DNA of 36,352 bases from CAYGUI01 sp964353115 (GTDB taxonomy: Bacteria; Pseudomonadota; Gammaproteobacteria; JAGOUU01): contig CAYGUI010000008.1 of NCBI GenBank assembly GCA_964353115.1, positions 1 to 36,352 on the forward strand, written 5' to 3'. Of this stretch, positions 1 through 8,410 are shown piece after piece; the stretch's first letter is position 1, and every line of letters starts with the position of its first letter. The position numbers and the translations under genes were made by a program. The notes under the pieces were generated by a model. It did no database searches, had not been told where the DNA came from, and was given only the letters and a program-made list of their open reading frames with translations.

Positions 1-1661
1 ATATATCCTGAATAACGAATTTTAATTTGCATTTTATTTGCAAGATCATAATCTAAACTAAAATTATCCTGATCTAAATTTTTAAAAAATTCATAATCCA
101 AATCAGGACGTTTTAATAAATTAAAAATAGTATCTTCGTGAGATAAATTTTTATCAAATTTTTCAGCTATTTTTTGACCAAAACTATCTTTTGGTTGCAC
201 AAAAATATTTCTTAATCTATTTTCTTCGCTTAAAATTTTATTTTGCGCTTCATAAAAATAATTAAAACGATGCTCTTTCACAACGCCTATTTTATAACCT
301 TTTTCTGTTAAACGTTCATCGGCATTATCTTCACGCAATAATAAACGATATTCTGCACGGCTAGTAAACATACGATATGGCTCTTTAGTACCAAGAGTGA
401 TTAAATCATCAATCATAACTCCAATATAAGATTCATCACGCCCTAAAATAAATGGCTCTTTATCTTGCGCTAATAATCCCGCGTTTATTCCCGCAACTAT
501 ACCTTGGGCAGCAGCTTCTTCATATCCAGTAGTACCATTAATTTGTCCCGCAAAAAATAATCCTTTTATAAACCTTGTTTCTAACGAATATTTTAAATCG
601 CGCGGATCAAAAAAGTCATATTCTATAGCGTATCCCGGGCGCGTAATATTTGCATTTTCAAAGCCGTTTATACTACGGATATATTTTAATTGTGTCTCAA
701 AACTAAGACTTGTTGATAAACCATTTGGATAATATTCATTAACTGTCAAACCTTCAGGCTCAACAAATATTTGATGTGAATTTTTTTCTGAAAAACGAAC
801 TACTTTATCTTCAATAGATGGGCAATAACGTGGACCCACACCTTCAATTACACCGGTAAATAATGGGGATTCTTTTAAACCATCACGAATAATATCATGT
901 GTTTTTTCATTTGTATTAGTTATAAAACATGGTATTTGTTGTGGATGATCATTTATGCTTCCTAAAAAAGAAAAAACTGGCAACGGATCATCACCTGGCT
1001 GAGTCTTCATCTTAGAAAAATCTATTGTTTTACCATCAATTCTTGGCGGAGTACCTGTTTTTAATCTCTCAACATTAAAAGGTAAAGCGCGTAATCTTTC
1101 AGCCAATTTAATTGATGGCGGATCACCTGCGCGCCCTCCTTGGTGATTCTGCAATCCAATATGAATTTTACCGCCTAAAAAAGTTCCAACTGTTAATACA
1201 ACTGCTTTTGCAAAAAATTTTATTCCTATTTGCGTTACAACACCGATAACATTATCATTTTCAATTATTAAATCATCTACTGCTTGCTGAAAAATAGTGA
1301 GATTTTCATAATTTTCTAATATTTCTCGAATATTTTTTCGATACAAAAATCTATCAGCCTGAGCTCTTGTTGCACGAACAGCTGGACCTTTGCTAGAATT
1401 TAAAATTCTAAATTGAATACCTGCTTTATCAATAGCTTGCGCCATAATTCCATCTAGCGCATCTATTTCTTTTACTAAATGCCCTTTTCCAATTCCACCA
1501 ATTGCTGGATTACAGGACATTTGTCCTAATGTTTCAATGTTATGAGTTAATAGTAAAGTTTTTGAACCCATACGAGCCGCAGCAGTTGCAGCTTCAGTAC
1601 CAGCATGACCACCACCAACAACAATTACATCAAATTTATCAAAATTTATTGTACTACTCAT
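1..1661 (-). CDS. mnmG: MnmG (GidA), tRNA uridine-5-carboxymethylaminomethyl modification enzyme, 3' part missing
   Basis: FAD-dependent partner of MnmE that installs the cmnm5 group on wobble U34 of certain tRNAs. Translating back from the ATG at 1661 gives an open frame of about 553 codons that runs off the left edge; full-length family members have about 630 residues. The N-terminus has the FAD dinucleotide-binding motif VIVVGGGHAGTEAA (about residues 12-25), followed by the family motifs GQMSCNPAIGGIGKGHL, TGTFLGGKIHIG, LKTGTPPRI and GQINGTTGYEEAAAQG. The start lies one base after the mnmE stop codon, so the two partners are probably co-transcribed and co-translated. The C-terminal MnmE- and tRNA-binding region lies outside the window. 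Confidence 0.96.
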   Translation of the reverse strand, partial: MSSTINFDKFDVIVVGGGHAGTEAATAAARMGSKTLLLTHNIETLGQMSCNPAIGGIGKGHLVKEIDALDGIMAQAIDKAGIQFRILNSSKGPAVRATRAQADRFLYRKNIREILENYENLTIFQQAVDDLIIENDNVIGVVTQIGIKFFAKAVVLTVGTFLGGKIHIGLQNHQGGRAGDPPSIKLAERLRALPFNVERLKTGTPPRIDGKTIDFSKMKTQPGDDPLPVFSFLGSINDHPQQIPCFITNTNEKTHDIIRDGLKESPLFTGVIEGVGPRYCPSIEDKVVRFSEKNSHQIFVEPEGLTVNEYYPNGLSTSLSFETQLKYIRSINGFENANITRPGYAIEYDFFDPRDLKYSLETRFIKGLFFAGQINGTTGYEEAAAQGIVAGINAGLLAQDKEPFILGRDESYIGVMIDDLITLGTKEPYRMFTSRAEYRLLLREDNADERLTEKGYKIGVVKEHRFNYFYEAQNKILSEENRLRNIFVQPKDSFGQKIAEKFDKNLSHEDTIFNLLKRPDLDYEFFKNLDQDNFSLDYDLANKMQIKIRYSGY

Positions 1662-1662
1662 T

Positions 1663-3054
1663 TTATTTACCTATACAAAAACTACCAAATATTTCACCTA
1701 ACAAATCGTCTGCTGTCATTTTCCCAGTAATATTTCCAAGCTCATTATGTGCTAAACGCAAATCTTCAGCTATTAAATCACCAGATATTTTAAAATTAAT
1801 ATTTTCCTCTGCCTGCTGCAAAAATTCTAATGCTTTTGTTAAAGCTAAGACATGACGCTCACGTGCAGTAAAAATATTTTCTTCTGTATTTACTAGTCCA
1901 GCTTTATTTTTTATATATTTTTTTATTTGTTCTAAACCTATATTATTTTTAGCTGAGATTTGTATGATCTCAAATTCACTGCCAATGCTTTGAATATTGC
2001 CAGACAAATATTCGGGATCTAAATCGATTTTATTTAAAATAATAAGTATATTTTTATTTATTTTTTTACCTGAAAATAATTCACTAAAATAATTATTAAT
2101 ACTTTCTATATCTTTTAATTTATTTTTGTTTTTAGCAGCATCAATAATTACAAATAAAAAATCGGATTTTTCAGCTGCAATAAGCGCCCTTTTTATACCT
2201 TCTTGCTCTATAATATCGCTACTTTTCCGTATACCAGCAGTGTCAGTAATAATAAGTGGTATACCATCTATATTAATATTTTGCGATAATATATCACGAG
2301 TAGTTCCAGGTATATCAGTTACTATTGCTATATTATCCTGCGCTAAGGCATTTAATAATGTAGATTTTCCTGCATTTGGCTCACCTGCCAAAACTATTTT
2401 TAAGCCTTCTTGTAATATTTTTCCACTTTTTGTTCTTTTTAAAATATTTTCAATATCAAAAATAATTTCGGAAATTTTTTGTGCAACTTTTTCATCCTGC
2501 CAAAAATCCACTTCTTCATCGGGAAAATCTAATGCAGCTTCAAAAAATATACGCAAATTAACTATTTTTTTTATAATTTTTTCAATATTTTTTGAAAACT
2601 CTCCTTGCAAAGAATTTATTGCGCCACGCGCAGCTTGATCAGTTTTAGCAGAAATTAAATCTGCTATAGCTTCTGCTTGAGCTAAATCAATTTTATTATT
2701 TAAAAAAGCTTGTTTTGAAAACTCTCCGGGATCAGCATGAACAGCTCCTAATTGCAAAACTCGTTTTAAAATATTATTTAAAACTATTGTTCCGCCATGT
2801 CCTTGGAGTTCCAAAACATCTTCACCAGTAAAAGAATTTGGATTTTTAAAAAAAAGTGCTATACCTTCATCAATTATTTCGCTATTTTCAGCAAAAAATT
2901 TAGTAAATACTGCAACACGAGGATTTAATTTTTTATTTGTAATTTTTTCAGCGATAACGAAAGCTTGTGGCCCTGATACTCTAACAATACCAACACCACC
3001 TTGTCCGGTTGCTGTCGCTATCGCTGCAATTGTTTTTGTTGAAAAGTTAAGCAT
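1663..3054 (-). CDS. mnmE: MnmE (TrmE), tRNA modification GTPase
   Basis: GTPase that works with MnmG to modify wobble uridine in tRNA. The protein has 463 residues (E. coli 454). The N-terminal tetrahydrofolate-binding dimerisation domain opens with TIAAIATATGQGGVGIVRVSG. The inserted G domain shows G1 GEPNAGKST (about 224-232), G3 DTAG (about 271-274) and G4 NKID, and the C-terminus is the hallmark CIGK, whose cysteine is required for modification. All diagnostic elements are intact. It sits between yidC and mnmG on the minus strand. Confidence 0.97.
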   Translation of the reverse strand: MLNFSTKTIAAIATATGQGGVGIVRVSGPQAFVIAEKITNKKLNPRVAVFTKFFAENSEIIDEGIALFFKNPNSFTGEDVLELQGHGGTIVLNNILKRVLQLGAVHADPGEFSKQAFLNNKIDLAQAEAIADLISAKTDQAARGAINSLQGEFSKNIEKIIKKIVNLRIFFEAALDFPDEEVDFWQDEKVAQKISEIIFDIENILKRTKSGKILQEGLKIVLAGEPNAGKSTLLNALAQDNIAIVTDIPGTTRDILSQNINIDGIPLIITDTAGIRKSSDIIEQEGIKRALIAAEKSDFLFVIIDAAKNKNKLKDIESINNYFSELFSGKKINKNILIILNKIDLDPEYLSGNIQSIGSEFEIIQISAKNNIGLEQIKKYIKNKAGLVNTEENIFTARERHVLALTKALEFLQQAEENINFKISGDLIAEDLRLAHNELGNITGKMTADDLLGEIFGSFCIGK

Positions 3055-3100
3055 TTTATTATTTTTATTTTTTTACTTAAATACTTGTCAGTAATTCTTA

Positions 3101-4723
3101 TTACACGCCTTCTTGTTTCATTACCCACCATTGCTGCAAGATAGATAATGCATTATTAACAGTCCAATATAAAACTAATCCAGCAGGGAAATATAAAAAC
3201 ATAAAAGTAAATACTACCGGCATTATCATCATAACTTTTGCTTGTGTTTCATCTTGATAAGATTGTGGAGATAATTTTTGTTGTAACAACATCGTCACAC
3301 CCATAATTATCGGTAAAACAAAGTAAGGATCAGGTATAGATAAATCTTTTATCCACAAGAAAAATGGAGCCTGTCTTAACTGCACACTTTCTATAATTGC
3401 CCAATAAAAGCCTAGGAAAAAGGGCATTTGTATTAACATTGGTAAACAACCACCTAATGGACTTACTTTTTCTTTTTTATATAATTCCATCATTGCAACG
3501 CCAACTTTTTGTTTATCCTCACCGTAGCGCTGTTTTATTTGATCAATTTTAGGCTGTAATTTTTTCATCTTAGCCATAGAGCGATAGCTTGATGCTGACA
3601 TTTTATAAAATAAAGCTTTTATTAAAACTGTAACAGCAATAATTGCTAATCCCCAATTTAATAAAAATTTATGAAAAAATTTCATTATTGATAATAATAC
3701 TGAAGATATAGGCCAAAAAATACCGAAATCTATTGAACGATCAAGATGTGGAGCAACTGCATTAAGTTTTGCAGGTATTTCAGGTCCGGAATAAAATTTA
3801 AAACTTATTTGCTTGCTTTCACCTGGAGCAAGTTTAACTTCAGGTCCAGTTAAAGTTCCAGCATAAATATTGTCAGATAAAGTATTTAACTTAATATTAT
3901 ACTCTTGATCTTTCTCTGGTATCCAAGCAGAAACAAAATATTGCTGCACCATAGCGATCCAACCATTTTTAGCATTGGTCGATTGTGGATCGGATTTTAA
4001 TTTATCAAAAGCAAAAGTTTTATATTTGCTATCAGGTGTATACCAGGCTAACCCCGTAAAGGTTTTAAATCCTAGAGCTGAGCTTTTAACAGGAACTTCT
4101 TTTCTTTTTAATCGAGCGAAAGGATATCCTTCCCATGATTTTCCAGAATTATTTTTAATATTATATTCAACATCAACTTCATAGCTGCCGCGCTTAAATT
4201 TAAATACTTTTTCAATAATAATTCCGTTTTTAGACCAAGTTAATGGAACCAAAATATTATCTTTATTATCTGTTAATTCGTAACTATTTTGTTTTGAGTT
4301 ATATTCAGCTCTATTTTTAACTGTATCAGGGCCAATATCACTTACTAATCCATTTGGAGCAAGATAAAGATCTTTATTTGAATAATTTAATAATTGCAAA
4401 GGTTTTTTATCTGAAAGACTAACCGGGTATTGCAATAATTTGCTTGAAATAATATCTCCACCCGTTTTATTTATTACTAAATCTAAAACGTCTGTTTTTA
4501 TATTTATAACGTTATTTAAATTTTCATTTGTATTAATTTTTTCTTGATGTTGAGTAACAGAGCTATGAGCAACAGGTACATCAGATATTTCATTTTGTAA
4601 CGAAGTAGGGCGCTCTTCTGTTTTTACAGTTGGATGAGGTGAGAATTCTTTATGCCAAGAATCCCATAACATGAAACTTAATAAACAAAATGCGAAAAAT
4701 AAAATGACTCTTTGTGATTCCAT
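3101..4723 (-). CDS. yidC: YidC, membrane protein insertase
   Basis: Inner-membrane insertase that works alone or with SecYEG. The length of 540 residues is close to E. coli (548). An N-terminal membrane anchor (about residues 6-21) is followed by a large periplasmic domain with the YidC beta-sandwich, then the conserved membrane core from about residue 350. The core includes KALFYKMSASSYRSMAKMKK and the helical hairpin PKIDQIKQRYGEDKQK, then KVSPLGGCLPMLIQMPFF and the final YWTVNNALSILQQWWVMKQ. The long periplasmic domain is the Gram-negative form. It lies downstream of yidD, 31 bases away. Confidence 0.97.
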   Translation of the reverse strand: MESQRVILFFAFCLLSFMLWDSWHKEFSPHPTVKTEERPTSLQNEISDVPVAHSSVTQHQEKINTNENLNNVINIKTDVLDLVINKTGGDIISSKLLQYPVSLSDKKPLQLLNYSNKDLYLAPNGLVSDIGPDTVKNRAEYNSKQNSYELTDNKDNILVPLTWSKNGIIIEKVFKFKRGSYEVDVEYNIKNNSGKSWEGYPFARLKRKEVPVKSSALGFKTFTGLAWYTPDSKYKTFAFDKLKSDPQSTNAKNGWIAMVQQYFVSAWIPEKDQEYNIKLNTLSDNIYAGTLTGPEVKLAPGESKQISFKFYSGPEIPAKLNAVAPHLDRSIDFGIFWPISSVLLSIMKFFHKFLLNWGLAIIAVTVLIKALFYKMSASSYRSMAKMKKLQPKIDQIKQRYGEDKQKVGVAMMELYKKEKVSPLGGCLPMLIQMPFFLGFYWAIIESVQLRQAPFFLWIKDLSIPDPYFVLPIIMGVTMLLQQKLSPQSYQDETQAKVMMIMPVVFTFMFLYFPAGLVLYWTVNNALSILQQWWVMKQEGV

Positions 4724-4754
4724 AAAATTTAAAATTTAAATAAAAAGACTTAGA

Positions 4755-4973
4755 CTATACCGGATCGTATCCTCCTTTACAAAAAGGTTGGCACTTACAA
4801 ATCCGTACTAAGGATAAAAAAAAAGCTTTTAATATTCCATGTTTTTTAAAAGCTTCTATTGCATAAGAAGAACAAGAAGGAATAAATTTACAATTTTTTT
4901 TTAAAAGAGGGCTTATGAAATACTGATACGCTTTAATTAATTTTATAAAAATTTTTTTAGCTATATTTTTCAT
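4755..4973 (-). CDS. yidD: YidD, membrane protein insertion efficiency factor
   Basis: Small membrane-associated protein of 72 residues that assists YidC-dependent insertion. The family signature is complete: an amphipathic N-terminal helix, then YQYFISPLL, the Cys-rich core CKFIPSCSSYAIEAFKKHG, a second CKCQPF motif and the terminal GGYDPV. The start codon is two bases after the rnpA stop, which implies translational coupling. Confidence 0.96.
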   Translation of the reverse strand: MKNIAKKIFIKLIKAYQYFISPLLKKNCKFIPSCSSYAIEAFKKHGILKAFFLSLVRICKCQPFCKGGYDPV

Positions 4974-4975
4974 AG

Positions 4976-5299
4976 TTAAAATTTAGACCAAATATTTTTC
5001 AACTCGCATCCTAAAATTTTATTTAGTTTAATACCTGCATTCCTACGTATTTTTATTACAATATCAAAATTCCCTAAATATTTTTCGTTTACACGAAAAC
5101 TTTCGCGAACAATTCTCCTAATTCTATTTCGTGTTACAGCTTTAGAGATGTTGCGTTTTGAAATTATTACTCCTAAACGACCAAATTGCTGAATTTTGGG
5201 ACTTTTAAAAAGAACTAGTGATGATGACTTATGTACAGAGCCATCATTTAAAATTCGGTCAAATTGGGCCTTTTCTGATATCTTGTGTATCTTATTCAA
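4976..5299 (-). CDS. rnpA: RnpA, protein component of ribonuclease P
   Basis: Protein subunit of RNase P, which removes the 5' leader of pre-tRNAs. It has 107 residues with the diagnostic basic motif RNRIRRIVRESFR (about residues 58-70) and an upstream KRNISKAVTRNR stretch. The best start is a TTG at 5299, nine bases after the rpmH stop; no ATG in frame would keep the N-terminal region. It is probably co-transcribed with rpmH. Confidence 0.94.
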   Translation of the reverse strand: MNKIHKISEKAQFDRILNDGSVHKSSSLVLFKSPKIQQFGRLGVIISKRNISKAVTRNRIRRIVRESFRVNEKYLGNFDIVIKIRRNAGIKLNKILGCELKNIWSKF

Positions 5300-5308
5300 G
5301 GTTTATTT

Positions 5309-5431
5309 TTAAGCAGTTAATCTTTTACGTCCTTTAGCTCTTCTAGCATTAAGAATTTTTGATCCTTTTCTAGCTCTAAAGCCATGAGTTGTTTTTCTTT
5401 TTCTGTTGTTAGGTTGAAATGGTCTTTTCAT
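5309..5431 (-). CDS. rpmH: Ribosomal protein bL34, short form (40 residues)
   Basis: Ribosomal protein L34 in the classical rpmH-rnpA-yidD-yidC order. Translation from the ATG at 5431 gives 40 residues, starting MKRPFQPNNRKRK and ending RRAKGRKRLTA, with the invariant THGFRAR in the middle. Most bacterial L34 proteins have 44-47 residues; compared with the usual HGFRARMATKxGRxVLxxRRAKGR pattern, about four residues are missing after HGFRAR. The frame is otherwise clean. A GGAG ribosome-binding site lies at 5440-5443. Confidence 0.95.
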   Translation of the reverse strand: MKRPFQPNNRKRKTTHGFRARKGSKILNARRAKGRKRLTA

Positions 5432-5484
5432 AAATAAATCTCCAATAATTTAATACTTAATTTGGGTTTTAAATCTTGAGGTAA

Positions 5485-5490
5485 ATTCTA
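5485..5490 (-). promoter_or_regulatory. Possible -10 box of the rpmH operon promoter
   Basis: On the minus strand TAGAAT lies about 55 bases before the rpmH start. No good -35 box is seen 16-18 bases upstream; that position is in the AT-trinucleotide tract. Tentative, chosen by position and similarity to TATAAT. Confidence 0.35.
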
Positions 5491-5496
5491 CCAGAT

Positions 5497-5550
5497 TTTT
5501 TATAATAATAATAATAAAAAAATGTATTTAAATATATTATTATTATTAGG
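5497..5550. other. AT-rich tract beside the origin, candidate DNA-unwinding element
   Basis: Almost pure A/T made of TAA repeats, then a run of A, then ATT repeats. The two trinucleotide runs are complementary, so the tract can also fold back on itself. It lies directly next to the DnaA boxes on the rpmH side, where an origin would be expected to melt. A second AT-rich stretch (5730-5820) flanks the boxes on the dnaA side, so which of the two melts cannot be decided from sequence. Confidence 0.5.
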
Positions 5551-5562
5551 GAAGAGGTTTTC

Positions 5563-5729
5563 TGTGGATAACTAGGTTTTTTCCTTTTAAATCATAACTT
5601 TACCCTGTGGATAACTATGTGGATAACCTGTGGATAAAATGTGGATAACTCGAGGATCACCAAGTTATCCACATTTTATCCACATAGTTATCCACAGGAA
5701 AATGGCACTTATCCACAAAGTTATCCACA
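5563..5729. repeat. Array of ten perfect DnaA boxes, five in each orientation
   Basis: Plus-orientation TGTGGATAA starts at 5563, 5606, 5618, 5629 and 5640; the complement TTATCCACA starts at 5665, 5676, 5688, 5709 and 5721. Within each cluster the boxes are 11-12 bases apart, about one helical turn, so DnaA would load on one face. The arms 5604-5650 and 5663-5698 are exact inverted repeats except that the left arm has one extra 11-base unit (5627-5637). The central spacer is 5651-5662. Confidence 0.95.
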
Positions 5730-5818
5730 ATATTATGTTAAATAAGATTTTTATTATTTTTGATATAAATATATGTTTTTGTTGTATTTTATTGTTTGAA
5801 AATAAAAATTAATAAATT

Positions 5819-5848
5819 TTGAAAGTTTCTTGGCTTTAAGCATATGAT
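5819..5848 (+). promoter_or_regulatory. Candidate sigma-70 promoter of dnaA
   Basis: TTGAAA (5819-5824) and TATGAT (5843-5848), separated by 18 bases, lie about 45 bases before the GTG start of dnaA. Both boxes are close to consensus. The promoter is about 90 bases from the last DnaA box, so DnaA-dependent autoregulation is plausible but not shown. Confidence 0.6.
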
Positions 5849-5890
5849 GTATGATTGTTGGTGCTATTTTTTGTTTTTTATGGGGGTTTT

Positions 5891-7291
5891 GTGAGTGACA
5901 TCTGGGTGGAGTGTGTTAACGAACTTGAGAAAGATCGAGAGGTTTCTTCTCAGCAAATGCACACATGGATTAAAACATTGCAACCAGATATGCAGCAAGG
6001 AACTTTGTTTCTTTTTGCTCCAAATGGGTTTATTCGTGACTGGGTTAAAAAACGCTATTTAGATAAAATTAAAGAGCTTATTTGTAAAGTGGCTCCAAGT
6101 GAAAGTTTGCAGGTTCAAATTGAAATAGGATCTAGGAAGCAAGAGAAGAGAGAATTTCGTCCTTCCCATGTTATAACTCTTGAAAAAAATGATATTAAAC
6201 AAAAAGATAGTAATAAGTCAGAAGAAAAAATAATTGAGAAAAAAGAAGATCATCTGCCATTTATTTTACAACACAATAATTTGAATTCAGAGTTTACCTT
6301 TGAAAATTATGTTGAAGGAAAATCTAATCAACTGGCTTTAGCTGCTGCACAGCAGGTATCACGAAACCCGGGTGGGGCTTATAATCCTTTATTTATTTAT
6401 GGTGGAGTAGGTCTTGGTAAAACACACCTAATGCATGCTGTTGGTAATATGATTTTAAAGGAGAATAAAAACGCTAAAGTTGTTTATATGCATTCTGAAA
6501 GGTTTGTTGCTGATATGGTAAAAGCTTTGCAATGCAATAGAATTAATGAGTTTAAACAGTATTATCGTGAAGTTGATGCTTTGCTTATTGACGACATACA
6601 ATTTTTTGCTAAAAAAGAACGTTCTCAGGAAGAGTTTTTCCATACTTTTAATGCCTTACTCGAAGGGCAAAAGCAGGTAATAGTTACTTGTGATCGTTAT
6701 CCACGAGACATTAATGGCGTTGAAGAGCGCTTAAAATCACGTTTTGGTTGGGGGTTGACTGTTGCTGTTGAGCCACCAGAATTGGAAACAAGAGTGGCTA
6801 TATTGATGAGTAAAGCTGATAGGCTTAATGCTGATATCAGTCAGGAGGTAGCTTTTTTTGTTGCTAAAAAAGTTAAATCTAACGTTCGTGAGCTAGAAGG
6901 AGTTTTAAAGAGGATATCTGCAAATGCGCAATTTTCTGGCCGTAAAATTACCATAGACTTTGTTTGTGAGTCATTAAAGGATTTATTTTCAGCTCATGAT
7001 GAACCTGTTTTAATTGATGATATACAGCGTGCTGTTGCTGATTATTTTCAAATTAGAGTGGTTGATATTTTATCAAAGCGCCGTAGTCGTAATATATCTC
7101 GTCCGCGCCAGTTGGCTATGTATATAGCTAAAGAATTAACGGGGTGTAGTTTATCTGAAATTGGTGATGCGTTTGATAGGAAAGATCACACAACAGTAAT
7201 ACATGCTTGTAAAGTGATAGAGGATCTACGAAATAAATTAGCGGAAATTGAAGATGCCCATAATGAGTTAATTAAAATACTAACTGAGTAA
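5891..7291 (+). CDS. dnaA: DnaA, replication initiator
   Basis: Initiator ATPase that binds the DnaA boxes just upstream and opens oriC. The chosen start is GTG at 5891, preceded by a GGGGG ribosome-binding site. It gives an N-terminus SDIWVECVNELEKD that matches domain I of the family, whereas a start at 5855 would add twelve hydrophobic residues not expected in DnaA. Length is 466 residues. The AAA+ domain shows Walker A GGVGLGKTHL and Walker B LLIDDIQF; domain IV ends with the DNA-binding signature GDAFDRKDHTTVIHA. The stop is one base before the dnaN ATG. Confidence 0.97.
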   Translation: MSDIWVECVNELEKDREVSSQQMHTWIKTLQPDMQQGTLFLFAPNGFIRDWVKKRYLDKIKELICKVAPSESLQVQIEIGSRKQEKREFRPSHVITLEKNDIKQKDSNKSEEKIIEKKEDHLPFILQHNNLNSEFTFENYVEGKSNQLALAAAQQVSRNPGGAYNPLFIYGGVGLGKTHLMHAVGNMILKENKNAKVVYMHSERFVADMVKALQCNRINEFKQYYREVDALLIDDIQFFAKKERSQEEFFHTFNALLEGQKQVIVTCDRYPRDINGVEERLKSRFGWGLTVAVEPPELETRVAILMSKADRLNADISQEVAFFVAKKVKSNVRELEGVLKRISANAQFSGRKITIDFVCESLKDLFSAHDEPVLIDDIQRAVADYFQIRVVDILSKRRSRNISRPRQLAMYIAKELTGCSLSEIGDAFDRKDHTTVIHACKVIEDLRNKLAEIEDAHNELIKILTE

Positions 7292-7292
7292 C

Positions 7293-8408
7293 ATGAAAAT
7301 ATTAAAAGAAACCATACTAGAGCCATTACAGTTAATATCAGGTGTTGTTGATAATAATAAAAGTAATCAAATTTTATCAACAATCTTATTTAAAATAATC
7401 GAAGACGATTTATATTTAATTGGATCAAATTTAGATACAGAAATAAGGGCAAAAGTTAGTAATTTAAAAATAGATAATAATTTAAATAATATCGCAGTTC
7501 CCGGAAAAAAATTTCTAGATATTTGTAAGTCATTACCATCAGCAAGTAATTTGGAAATTAAAATATTAGAAAATAATAAAATTCAAATTAGCGCGGAAGG
7601 GAGTAATTTTTCTTTACCTGTTATTACAGGAGAAAATTTTCCATTAATTGATGATGCAGAAGAGTCATGTGAATTTTTTATATCGTCTAAAGAGTTAAAA
7701 AAAATAATTTCACAAAGTTATTTTTCTATGGCGCAAAATGATGTTCGTATTTATTTAGTTGGAATGCTTTGGGAAATTACAAATAAGAAGTTTCGTGCTG
7801 TTGCTTCCGATGGCCACCGATTATCTATCTCTGAAAAAAATGATGGGGACTTTGGTACTAATATAGAGCGCAATAAAAATTTAATTATTCCTCGCAAATC
7901 AATTTTAGAGCTATTGAAGATCTTATCGGATAAAAATGAAAAAACTAAAATATTTTTTAGCAGCTCATATTTAAAAATTGTTGGAGCAGAATACATTTTT
8001 TATTCAAAATTAATTAATTCTCGTTACCCAGGATATGAATCTTTAATGCCTAAAGAATTTTCAATGAAGGTTCCTGTTTTGCGTGATGAATTAAAAACTA
8101 TATTGCAGCGCGTAGCTATTTTATCAAATGAAAAAAGTAGGGCGGTGAGATTAACTTTAGATGAGAATATTTTAAAGTTAAGCGCTAATAATAGAGACAC
8201 TGAGCATGCAGAAGGTAGTATCTCGCTTAAAGATAAGTTTTCTCAATTTGAAATCTGTTTTAATTATCAATATATGCTCGATGTTCTTTCAGTTATATCT
8301 GGAGAGATTGTAAATCTAAATTTTTTAGATAACAACAAGCCGATTTTAGTAACAGGGGAAGGAATAGATGCTTCTCTAAAATATCTTATAATGCCGATGA
8401 GGATATAG
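7293..8408 (+). CDS. dnaN: DnaN, DNA polymerase III beta sliding clamp
   Basis: Ring-shaped processivity clamp of DNA polymerase III, 371 residues (E. coli 366). The three-repeat clamp fold is recognisable from motifs such as NIAVPGKKFLDICKSLP, AVASDGHRLS and the C-terminal YLIMPMRI, which forms part of the partner-binding pocket. The ATG is one base after the dnaA stop, and recF follows two bases after its TAG, the conserved dnaA-dnaN-recF arrangement. Confidence 0.97.
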   Translation: MKILKETILEPLQLISGVVDNNKSNQILSTILFKIIEDDLYLIGSNLDTEIRAKVSNLKIDNNLNNIAVPGKKFLDICKSLPSASNLEIKILENNKIQISAEGSNFSLPVITGENFPLIDDAEESCEFFISSKELKKIISQSYFSMAQNDVRIYLVGMLWEITNKKFRAVASDGHRLSISEKNDGDFGTNIERNKNLIIPRKSILELLKILSDKNEKTKIFFSSSYLKIVGAEYIFYSKLINSRYPGYESLMPKEFSMKVPVLRDELKTILQRVAILSNEKSRAVRLTLDENILKLSANNRDTEHAEGSISLKDKFSQFEICFNYQYMLDVLSVISGEIVNLNFLDNNKPILVTGEGIDASLKYLIMPMRI

Positions 8409-8410
8409 GT

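Larger units (their letters stand above)
5432..5890. other. oriC: oriC, chromosomal replication origin
   Basis: Gene-free region of about 460 bases between rpmH and dnaA. It holds ten exact copies of the DnaA box TTATCCACA or its complement, AT-rich flanks on both sides, and the point where gene direction switches (left genes minus, right genes plus). Its position between rpmH and dnaA matches origins of many gammaproteobacteria other than the Enterobacterales. The parS sites 3-4 kb away also fit an origin-proximal location. Confidence 0.93.

Noticed and set aside
5630..5812. 60-residue open frame inside oriC
   Set aside because: It is made of translated DnaA boxes, has no ribosome-binding site and no family resemblance.
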